From the NCBI GenBank assembly GCA_001949185.1, contig BDGG01000001.1, forward strand, positions 5,324,629-5,388,628: a DNA stretch of 64,000 bases. The letters run 5' to 3'. A program made the position numbers and the translations under genes. This document shows positions 34,156-44,422 of the stretch, piece by piece (the stretch's first letter is position 1; every line of letters begins with the position of its first letter). Below the pieces are notes generated by a model. That model searched no databases, was not told the origin of the DNA, and saw only the letters and a program-made list of their open reading frames with translations. Source of the stretch: Ramazzottius varieornatus. Taxonomy: Eukaryota > Tardigrada > Eutardigrada > Parachela > Ramazzottiidae.

Positions 34156-34879
34156 CTTCTGCTTCCACGTCTTCGTTCCGCCGCGTCCACCTATAAACGA
34201 AAGACAGCATGCGTAAAGGGCCGAGAATTTGCCCGATGGGAACCAGAAAACTTCTGGTCGATTGCGCGCGTTGATCAGAAGAAAAGTGACGACGGTCGAC
34301 GGCCGTGAAGTACCGTTCTGAGTAGAAATCCCGGGTCTTCGTCCAGCAACTATCGCGTATGTGCGCCTGGTTCTATTTTCCTCAATCAACTGATCGGAGT
34401 AAACCGTTCAATCAAGTCGTTGTCATGTTATCTCAATCAGTCGTGACTCGAACTTGTATCCACCGTTCCACCTCCGAAGTGTTGCTATCCACCCACTCTT
34501 CTGACTGCAAATGACGTCAGTTGTAGAATTCAATTCTAAGGCAAGCTTTCAGTCGAGTCGGGAGCATGCCGTGATGTCATACTCCACTCGATACGAAATC
34601 TCCAGTTTTAGTCTAACCTTCTTAAGCTTGACATCTGGCTTATCAGTTTCCTACTTTACCTGGTTACTTCAACAAACATAATATTCGGAAGGACTAATAT
34701 CTCGTATTTATTCAAGTGTTGCAACTACACATTTCCGTTATCGAAACTCAAGAGAAACTCACGTGGACAAAGAAGTGATCACAGTTCGGTTTACAAAAGA
34801 GGAAACGATTATCGAACAGAACACATGATTGTTTGGTGTTTCGTCAGATCGTACAACTCAATACAGAGAAGAGGCCATT

Positions 34880-35602
<723 letters not shown>

Positions 35603-35950
35603 TTAAATACTACAAAGGTTCAACCTTCGAGAAAGGAGCAAAAGGGGAATCTGTGAAAGCTGTTTCCGCTTGGCAACTGAAGAAAGAAAATTATGATTTT
35701 TTCAGAGCAAAAATACTGGGCTTTTATACTCGCCGTCGCAAGTTCACATGGAAAATCCGTTCGATCACGAAACGCGAGTGATGCAACGTGCGCCCGACGC
35801 ATGGTGACTCGTCCACGTACAAGACGTGGCCGTCTCTGCCAGTCTTTGGCTCCTAACTTACCAGTGTACGCCAGTACTCGACGTGGTACATGGTGACTCG
35901 AGTCGATGACGAGCCTGTAACTGGAAAAGAATGACTTACGAATACCCAAT

Positions 35951-36003
35951 TGACGTCAGCGTTCTCGAACCTTCCAGTTCCAAGCGGTTCTTCGCGAATC
36001 TTG
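35951..36003 (-). promoter_or_regulatory. Heat-shock elements and a CRE-like site upstream of polyubiquitin
   Basis: TGACGTCA (35951-35958) is a perfect CRE palindrome. TTC-tc-GAA-cc-TTC at 35962-35974 is a perfect three-unit heat-shock element, and TTC-gc-GAA-tc-TTG at 35991-36003 is a near-perfect second. They lie about 90-140 bases upstream of the predicted leader-exon donor. I see no convincing TATA box. Confidence 0.6.
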
Positions 36004-36444
36004 AGCACTCTGATGAGCACAAGATGTTTTCTGTGGCTCGCACTGGTTCTTTGCAGATTTATTTATAAACATCTCTGCCCAAGTTTGCCGTCTGAAAGCC
36101 CATAAGAACGAATAACTGGATAAGCTTCTTGTCCGCGTAAACAGTCCTTCCAGAGAGCTCACTGGGAACCCTTAGCTCCGAAGATACATATATCTCGAAC
36201 CGCAGTTGGACCTTCGACTGGACAACTTTCAGCGCAACGGAAAAGTCAAAGGAGATGTCACCCTTTTGAAAATTGAGAGTTATACGTGAAAAAAGGGAAA
36301 ATTAAACATCTTCACTTCGTTCGAAGACTTCTTTCGAGCGACGAGCGACTGCCCAGCACACCATTCTATTTAACGCGACCATATATACCGATTTTACAGA
36401 ATTAATTATACTGGTGATGTTGAAAATGCCAAACTACTGGATAG

Positions 36445-39400
36445 CATCACCTAAAAGCAGATTCCAACTTTGTCTGTCTAAGGAGCATGCTGTAAGCAAT
36501 GGAGTTTATACTGCGGACAGGAGGTCGTAGAATCATGCCGGGAGAAAGACTCCACCATGGGTTCTCCAGCTCAGTCCTATGCCCGGTCATTCTGAAATAG
36601 ACAAAATCGAGACTTTTGAACCAAGCTCCAGTTTCAGCCGTCTTGAGTCCCCAGAAAGTAGACGGCAGGGACTACTGAGGTTCTACCTTTGAATTCCAAA
36701 GAACAAACCGTAAATGACGAGCAATGCAAAGCACGCTGCTGTCGCGTACAAAGCCGTCTGCCGAGTATCTACCGCGGGCACGAGATTGATCAAATTTACG
36801 AGCACTCGCAAGAAAAGCTCTGATCGTAGAAAGGATCGATCATTACCGGTGGTTCTGCAGCCTGATCCGTCGAATCCACAAACCGGACGACTTGGCACAG
36901 GCCAAGAGCCGGAGAACCAGAAGATGTTGTCTTCGCGGACGATATCAAACGTTGAGGTGTCTTGCGACATTACCGACTGAAAAAGAACCCATCCTGGTTG
37001 TTGTGTGCTTGTGGTTCCATTCTGCGCGTATGTTTTTGGCAGAAAGAGGATGCAGGAAATATTATGCCCAAATACAGGACTTGAAAGACGATTGGGTTGT
37101 CGCCTGGCTGACGAAGTACAACGCGAGGAATCCGTTCTCCGACGCCATCTATCGTGATGTTCCCACTTCTCAGCTGGAATGTTCGGTTGACAAAGGCCTT
37201 GGCTAAGCTCGATCCTCGAGAGAAATCAGTGTGCGGGTTTCTTACGTAAAGTTCGTCGAGAACCTATGTACCATCCAAAACTCAAAAAGACAACCAATAG
37301 TAAGTCTCAGCCAAGTGAGGAGACAGGAAACTAAGTCTCTTCATGAGGAGTAAAGTACCTTTGCAAATATCATCAGCGCGGCGTACGAGCTCGCGGGATG
37401 GGGAGCCATGAGCGAACCAGAAACCACAAGCATAATCCAGAAGATTCGCTTCGCAGCATTCTCGGTGGGATATATTTCGTGCTTGGTCACTCATACGAAG
37501 TATACCATACCGTTTCGCCCTTCTTGTAGGAACTGCCGTGGACGCTTGCTGATCTGTTCCGCCATTCGGTTTCCATCGAACTTAGTTCGGTATTTTCGTT
37601 CTTATTGTCGTCCATTTCTAACAGGAATAACGATCGGAAGGCGGCTTGAGCAATCTGAAATATGATCTATGTCCCAGCAGCTTCGGATTAGTTACATCTC
37701 CACAGGACGGGGAAGCAAAATTACTGCGATTTCTGACACACTCACGTATTCGCCGCTAGTCATATTCAAATCAGCTGCTCCAGTCTAAAATTTCAGAACA
37801 GCGTTGTACAATCGTCGTTAGTGAGTCGATAGTTTCCGGATATCGTGCCGGTCTCCGGCGTCGTACGTGAGACTTACCAGAAGGTTGCGCAGGATGGTCG
37901 AATGTCCGAAAAACCAGCACACTGTACGCACAAACGCGCTTTGTAACTGCAGGGTGTTTCCGTCAAATGACTACCACTTCGTAATTTTCATGGCGTTTTC
38001 AAAGCAGTGCGTTTTCGTCCTCACGACTTTTTTTTGCTGATTGAACACTTCTTATGCTACCTTTGTAAAAAAAATTGGCCTGTAAAAACATCCATGGGAA
38101 GTCAGGAGCTGATCCACGACTGGGGAAGGTGCTAGCACGTAGCTGCCCCGAAGAGAACTTTTCGCTCCTTCTCTCCCAGGAAAAAAAGCTTGTCTCCCTC
38201 ATTTACACTCTTGTATTGAAACTGCTCAGCGAAGTCACAACTGTGGTTTAGCTCTAGAAAAAAATATGCTACGTCGTCGTTATCGTTCGCTGATTGAAGG
38301 ATATAACAAATCTGATAGAATCGTGCCAAAATATTAGGTGGGCGCCAGAAAACAATGTTTCGCGAGATGGTCTTGATCTTTTGCCGACAACTAAAAGCAT
38401 AAGCGGGTTGCCAACTCAATAAGTTATTTGAAATGAGAGCTCTTTTGAATACATTAGCTGAGCTTCAGAGCAGGAAGACTTTCCGCAAAAACCGACTTCG
38501 AGTGAAACAACAACTTTTTCAGCTTTTGAAGCAATTTCGAGAATTTAGATAGTTGTGGGTCCGCTGATAAGAAACCGGGGTTGAGTACTTGCACACGGAG
38601 GTCTAAAGCTATGTCCCAGCAGAAGCAGCGTGAAACGTTCTACCAACTGTCTGAGAGAGCTAGACGAAAACAGACAATCCGAATTCTTTCGACTCTAAAG
38701 TTCCAGGTGATGGTCACTTGGAGCAAACACCCTGTGGCTTTCCCGGGTTAACAAAGGTAATAAAAACTGGGACATCGGCTTCCTCCTGATCGTCGCACGT
38801 TTTTATTATTGTTGTCAGAGAGCACGCGCCACTTGGGGAAACGATTTGGATTGATTCATAGGTTGACGCCACGTTCCAACTGACCAGCTTACCTCGACTG
38901 GATTGCTTCAGCCTTTGTAGCGTAGCGGTGTAGTTTATGCCGGACACCGAGTTCACCGAAGTAAAATCGAACTGCAGATCTCGCTGAGCTTCAAGGTCCA
39001 CCTTGACGTACTTTGCTAAACTCCCGAAGTAGGGGTTGCTACCGACGTCTAGTATCATGTATACGTTTGTCCATTGGCACATTCGCAAAAGCTTTCGATA
39101 AAAGTGGATGTACGGAATGCAAGAGTTGGTTGTGGTAGTAATCCATGTGGGTGCCTTGACCTCGTCTCGAACGCCGGGAGTGGAAAATATACTGCATGCA
39201 AAGACTTGAGGGCTGGAATCAGAAAGTTCGGCTGCAGTTGCATTACCTTGTAAGTATCAGGATATCCCACTGTGTGGCCAGTTTTGTAAGCTAGAGAGCT
39301 TCCGTACACCCTACAGAGCTGGGAGCTAGTCGGGAAACGCTCGAAATGACGCTGGTGCCAAGACCTGAAAACTGGAGGCTTACCGGCGAAGATGAGTGCT

Positions 39401-39729
39401 GACAGTCTCGGTAAGGATCTCGAGTAGTTTCTTGAAAGACGGTAATATGCGGATGCAACGCGATCATCCACCTGGGCCTCCCACTCTGGACAGGAAAGAA
39501 CTGCAGTATCGTAGATGACATGCTGGGTGATGTTAACCGAAGGATGAAGCCGACCAATATCTTGCAGCGCAGTATCAAAAGCAGGTCCCGTGTAAACGAA
39601 AGCGCCGATCAGTACCGGCAAATAAATTGTAGGGGTCAAGATGTCAGCTTGCAAAGGCGGAAGACCCGAAGAACCTACACTCGATATTGAAACCCACATA
39701 AGGAAACATGTAGTCCACTGGACAGGCAT
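36445..39729 (-). pseudogene. Receptor guanylyl cyclase/natriuretic-peptide-receptor-like ectodomain, truncated
   Basis: The exon at 39384-39729 has a signal peptide and an ANF-receptor start (AFVYTGPAFDTALQDI). The exon at 39247-39310 gives GCTEAL then LTKLATQWDI, with TAG at 39291-39293 between them. Exon 38893-39191 gives FSTPGVRDEVKAPT and RMCQWTNVYMILDV. Later minus-strand pieces include a juxtamembrane segment with PSRPVCGFDGSGC at about 36.7-36.97 kb, a membrane helix (ALYATAACFALLVIYGLFF), and an exon at about 36446-36609 with RTELENPWWSLSPG, as seen just inside the membrane in receptor guanylyl cyclases. Kinase-homology and cyclase domains are absent: the polyubiquitin promoter region follows. 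The linking exons at 37.0-38.7 kb are uncertain. The TAG and missing enzyme domains suggest a pseudogene or a clearance-type receptor. Confidence 0.6.
38822..38848. repeat. Partial GTGGCGC hairpin arm (receptor-like gene intron)
   Basis: CACGCGCCACTTGGGG then AAACGATTTG matches one arm of the intronic hairpin family. I see no clear partner arm. Confidence 0.4.
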
Positions 39730-40060
39730 GATACTGATGACAGCACGTAGGGAAAGCCGAATGTATTGGATACTCCGATCCAAAAAGGAAGGAGCGTGAT
39801 GAGCAAGTCAGTTACATCCGATAAGCAGGATCCGGATTAAGTGTATCCCTAATGTCCCTGGAACCATGTGGAGTATCGGTTGATGGATTTAACTCGCGCG
39901 TGCCTCAAAGAGAAACCATATGGTCCCGCACCCTCTCTACCTGACCCTTCGTAACACGCAAACGGTACGAGGTAGCCGGCATGGTAATATCCACAGATCA
40001 TTGGTCCGAATGGCTGATTGCTCGATCATAATACGTCAAATAAGCTCTTTAGAACTGCGT
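39730..40060. other. No gene seen
   Basis: Spacer between the receptor-like locus and the MITE cluster. Confidence 0.45.
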
Positions 40061-40286
40061 CCGATCCACCTTCCTACCCCGGCAGATGTCTAATCAGTTT
40101 TGCTACCTCTGAGCCTCTGATTTGTCTTGGGATAATGTAGACAAATTTTTCTTAGTTTAAGAGCCAACGAATGTAGTTTTTAATCTAAAAGCGAACAAAT
40201 GTAGTTTGAGGCAATAAGGGCCGAGACCAGGCCTGGATGTCTCCATGCCAGAAAAAACTTGCTGGATATTTCCATGCCGGTTACCT
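40060..40286. mobile_element. MITE copy, direct repeat of 43750-43918
   Basis: ATCAGTTTTGCTACCTCTGA, GTAGTTTGAGGCA, GAGACCAGGCC, CATGCCGG and TTACCTCGTACT recur in the same order and orientation at 43750-43918. It ends in the TACGAGGTA-type terminus read inverted. Confidence 0.6.
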
Positions 40287-40300
40287 CGTACTAAAAGATG

Positions 40301-40447
40301 TACTGTAATGCTTCATGAACTTCGCGAATGACGTCATCACGCACGTACTGTTGAACCCCGGTCCGTAAATTTTGTCCTACCAATCCCCTAAGGGATGCAT
40401 CGCGCGTATGATGACGTAGTTCGCGAAGTTCATGAAGCATTACAGTA
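40301..40447. mobile_element. 147-bp hairpin MITE with about 40-bp arms
   Basis: The left arm starts TACTGTAATGCTTCATGAAC and runs to about 40347. The right arm, 40402-40447, is its near-exact reverse complement, ending CATTACAGTA. It lies 14 bp after the previous MITE end. Confidence 0.75.
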
Positions 40448-40523
40448 TAGTTCTTTTTTGAAATTTGACTGAATGGGGCGATCGTCTCCTATCTTGCTGC
40501 TTCGTGAAAATTCTACGTGCAGG

Positions 40524-40867
40524 TACGAGCTAAACGACATAGTTCGGGCATATCGATTTTCGCACCATAATTCGGGCAATGCGAAAAGTTTAAACATTAT
40601 CGTCAACGCTTGATTCATCTCTGATCGTACGCCTGTTGATACAACATTAGGCTTTTTAACATTGGACAAGCCCATGTCTCTTCCAGGCCAAATTCCCGTG
40701 ATCCACAACGCTTTGTTGTTCTCAAAGCTATCGAAATCTCCAGGAGAGGGATCAGTCTACCTCACGAAACAAGAAGCAGTTCATTACGCGCAGCTGCAGC
40801 TGAGTAAAAATATGCCCAAATTACGAGTGAAAAGCCACTTTGCCCGAGTTATGTCGTTTACCTCGTA
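40524..40867. mobile_element. 344-bp MITE, inverted copy of the 23.3-kb MITE
   Basis: Begins TACGAGCTAAACGACATAGT then TCGGGCATATCG and ends with the inverse GAGTTATGTCG, TTTACCTCGTA. Internal sequence matches 23278-23637 inverted. It lies 8 bp from the pogo element. Confidence 0.7.
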
Positions 40868-40875
40868 CGTATATG

Positions 40876-40903
40876 TACGAGGTAAAACCAGCGAACTTGT
40901 CCA
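40876..40903 (+). repeat. Left pogo terminal inverted repeat, 28 bp
   Basis: TACGAGGTAAAACCAGCG at the outer end; exact inverse at 43523-43550. Confidence 0.85.
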
Positions 40904-41142
40904 CTTTAAGGCCGCGTGGTGGAAGCACCGTCTATTGCCACACTTACCGCAACTATTTCGTGGTATCTGTCCCCAAACGTACGGTGACTATTACGAAGTG
41001 CGGTGTGACCTAGCTATTTTTCCGCAGAATTTATCCTGCCATTATACAGTACAAATGCTTCCGCGAGCATCTTTTACTCTTTCTCAAGATGGGAGGTAAA
41101 AGGTGAACATCATTGAAAGGCCACGGTAAATCAAGAAGGATA

Positions 41143-43088
41143 TCACTTCCTGCGTGGCTTCTTTGTTGTAGCTTTCGAGGCTTTCTTTCCGGGAGGCTCT
41201 AACACTGGTTCAGGTTCCGGTGCCTTTCGCTTAGGTGCTCTTGATGATTTGGCGGCTTTAGCAGCAGCTTGGACGGCTTTCTTTCTGGCGGATTCCGCTT
41301 CGATTTCTGCCACCATTTCGTCCGACGTTATCAAAGCACCAGCTTTCAGTCTGAGCATGGTGTTCTTTCCCAGACGTTTCTTCTTAGGCGCTTCAGCCAT
41401 CAGTGTCTTCGCCATTGCACCCGCAAGTACCATACCGGTGGTGAGACCCTTGAGAACGTTCTCGACACAGGTTTTTACCTCTTGCAAGCCAACGGCGTCA
41501 GTAATACCGTACTCTGCGCGCAGCACTTCCACCAGCTTGTCGTGGTTTATATCTGACTGAACCTGGCGGATTCCGCGTTGAAGAATGGACGGATCGGTGT
41601 AAGGCTTGACTGTCTTTCGGATCATGTCGGGGTTGAATAGGAAGAGGCCACATTGTGCAAAGCCCGACTTCAGGTCTGTCCCGGCGTTGAAAGCGAACTC
41701 CTCCGGAAACCCATCCGTTCAAAATCACAACATGACCAGATGGGAAAGCAAGGTATCCTTCGTTACCTAGAAGACAATCAGGTGCAATAATTCAAACTTT
41801 CAATTCGTAAAAAACATACAAAATGATTCCCGGACATACCAGTCCACCTTTTTTGACGCGCCGATCACGGAGGTACTTGTTCCATCTGTATTTAATTCCG
41901 CCGAATGCTGCCACGTCAAAAGGCTGAAGGCGAGAAGTTTGGCCAGACGGAAAACAGAAGATCTCCACACGTCTGCCTGTCTCCTGGAAAAACTCTCGGC
42001 AATATCAAACAAGTAGAAGGTTGTTCACATGAGAGAAGTGGCCGTCCACGAAGATTACAGTCTAGAAAATAAACAAATCAAGAAGGGAATCCCTAATCAT
42101 AACGGGCATGACGACTGACGTCACAAGCATCTTCATTTTTCAGAGCAATTTTCACAATTGCACTTGAAATGCTCCGACGTCACAGAACAATATACGCGAA
42201 ACTTACCAGCACTGCTGTTATCTTGGAAAAAACGACTTCCTTGATGTAGTTGGCGAAGATCAGCTGGTCCATGTATCCGGCTTCATTTACAGCATGGTAA
42301 CACATGTTAAAAGTGTCTTCCAGACGAAACTTGAGGTGCAACTTGCCCGAGTATAAGGCCAGAAGGTTGAGCTGGAGTCCAGCAGCATTACCACATGGTA
42401 GCACCGTGACACACTCCTTTGCGGTTCCGTTGTACTGAGACGGAATCTGCTTCATTCCTTTCCTCCCGACCACCCTGTCGAACGAGTTGGTATCAAATTC
42501 TGTCTCGTCCAAGTTCCAGACTTGCTCCGCTGTATTAAGGAATCCTTCATCGTACAGTTTCTGCAGCTTCGAGATGTACTCCTCGCACACTTCCGCTGTC
42601 CACTCTCGGTCTTGTTTCCGGTTCGAGACATGCGTAATGCGGAGAGAAATTTCGTCGTGACGATCAAGAAAACTACGAAACGACTGAGCGTTACAGGCAG
42701 TGTTCGGTAGACCTGTAATCAGAGAAAGGGATATTTAGCTGGCAAGTAATTGTCAAAGGGGATAACAGTAGTTGCCAACCTTACCGAGTTCAACCGCTAC
42801 CTGCGAGAAGAGCTGGTAGCAGTGATATCGATTTAAAGGAATCCCCATATCACAGCATGCTTTCACTAGCTCCACTGAGTCCGTTTCCATTCGCGGGGAA
42901 AACTTCGTTTGTCCACCCTGATGTCCCGTGTTACGATTCTGGAGGCGATTCCTCAGCGTGCTGCGACTCACACCATATGCCTTAGCTGCCGAACGCTGGC
43001 TCATTTCCTCCGTTTTCACCGCTTGGATAGCAGCATTCATGATCTGTTTGTTAGCTTCTGCTGCTGTACAAAGCTTAGACTGAGGCAT
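41143..43088 (-). pseudogene. Pogo/Tigger-type transposase with in-frame TGA codons
   Basis: Four exons (42785-43088, 42207-42712, 41840-42061, 41143-41766) join in phase and total 1656 nt. The N-terminus is a Psq/CENP-B helix-turn-helix (IMNAAIQAVKTEEMSQRSAA, YGVSRSTLRNRL). DDE landmarks are VWNLDETEF (first Asp), VIFVDGHFSHVNN (second Asp) and SRLQPFDVAAFGGIK (third). Then FAQCGLFLFNPDMI and a Lys/Ala/Pro-rich tail with bipartite basic clusters. The only lesions are TGA codons: one after NNLLLV in exon 3 and two in exon 4 before TDGFPEEF. Each could derive from TGG by one G-to-A change. No frameshift was found. Confidence 0.8.
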
Positions 43089-43522
43089 TTTGTGGTAATC
43101 CCTTTCGAAAATAAACGTAGCAAGCTCGAGAAGCTTGCAAATTTCTTTTATGAAAACTGGCAGTGTTGCATTACCGTACCGCATATTGTTAGCGCGACGG
43201 AAATATGTCACCCAACTGGTTTCAGCGAAGACATGGTGGTGTGCAGCTCATTAACGATCCAGTGACGTACCCTCATAGACCAGAAAACGCGACATGCGCG
43301 CCTCTGTCGACTGGCTCAAAATTTTTCCCATAGGCTTTTTAACATAGCACCAACCCCTCTTCCCGAAAGACCTCATAAGAGGTCTCCTGCATGCTCCTTT
43401 GCTTTCGGACTAGTCGGGGTGAAATCGAGACGTTTTCTGCTATCTAACGACTCAATAAACACGCAACAGCAGTCAGTACTTTCCGAGATCCAAGGCGGGA
43501 AAGTTCGCCATGCGATTTTGCA

Positions 43523-43550
43523 TGGACAAGTTCGCTGGTTTTACCTCGTA
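43523..43550 (-). repeat. Right pogo terminal inverted repeat, 28 bp
   Basis: Exact reverse complement of 40876-40903. Confidence 0.85.
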
Positions 43551-43639
43551 GCGGTACCGCAAGCGATTTCATACCTCAATTTTATAACCATAGGATCAGC
43601 ATAGGGTATCATTCTATGATGAAACTAATTACTAGCTAG

Positions 43640-43918
43640 CAGGCATGGAGACATCCAGTGGAAAATTTCTGGCATGGAAACACCCACGGAGCATTGCTCC
43701 AAGTGACCGATAATTTCATCATAGTAGTCACCTCTTCAACATTGCATCTGACCAACCTCCTTCCAAGGCAAATAACTCATCAGTTTTGCTATCTCTGAAA
43801 TTCTGATTTGTTTTAGGAGAATAAATACAAGTCTTTCTTAATTTAGGAACCGAGAAAATGTAGTTTGAGGCAGTAATTGCTGAGATCAGGCCCGGATATC
43901 TTCATGTCGGCTACCTCG
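43640..43918. mobile_element. MITE copy next to the pogo element
   Basis: GGCATGGAGACATCC at the left is the approximate inverse of the right end (GGATATCTTCATGTCGG, TACCTCGTACT). The right half repeats 40060-40286 directly. Confidence 0.55.
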
Positions 43919-44422
43919 TACTCAGAAAAAAACCCCGGCTGGGTTCGAGATTTGATTATGTGTCTTGGCCACACTGCTGCACCTATTAACCTGTGTGCCT
44001 TGCAGTTGCAGGTGTGTGGTTGAATGCACAGTACAACTAAGTACACTGTACGAATCGCAGGTGTATGAGTGCAGCCGCACCCATCGTCTCGTTTCTCGAC
44101 CACTTCCACGCCGATGTACGTTTGCAGCAGCGCACAATCATTCCACACAATGCTATCGTGTGCCGTGGACGTCGGCCTTTTGTATGTTTGGATTATGAAT
44201 TTATGATTTTGCTGACTGACTCAGTCTAGACAAGCCTCTACTTTAGTTGGAAATTTCAACGTCAGATGGCCGGCAGCTGTACTACCACATGTTGCCCCGG
44301 CCACTATCGGTTCAGTAGCTAGTTAATTTTCTCTCCGAAGATCATTCGAAACAATATCTTACCCAATTCGATCCTTTCGCTCGCTCCTTACTCCACTGTC
44401 GTGAAACGGATCGCTCCGAAAA
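43919..44422. other. Promoter and 5' flank of the Ras-association-like gene; no other gene seen
   Basis: Contains GTACACTGTACG and related short palindromic words near 44040, but no coding signal. Confidence 0.35.

Larger units (their letters stand above)
40876..43550. mobile_element. Pogo/Tigger-type DNA transposon, full length
   Basis: 28-bp terminal inverted repeats beginning TACGAGGTAAAACC match exactly at 40876-40903 and 43523-43550, enclosing a pogo-type transposase. The ends start and finish with TA, the target dinucleotide of the Tc1/mariner-pogo superfamily. Length 2675 bp. Confidence 0.85.

Noticed and set aside
33963..34389. Extended N-terminus of the ABHD12-like protein up to 34389
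   Set aside because: The open frame has no ATG upstream of 34155 and crosses a clear intron acceptor at 34190-34192.
39291..39384. A 19-nt micro-intron in the receptor-like gene
   Set aside because: A GT-AG pair 19 nt apart would keep a frame, but a normal 73-nt intron ending at 39311 joins IFAG to GCTEAL, which fits the receptor family better.
41143..41400. Histone H1-like Lys/Ala-rich protein
   Set aside because: The basic tail is in frame with, and spliced to, the pogo transposase exons.
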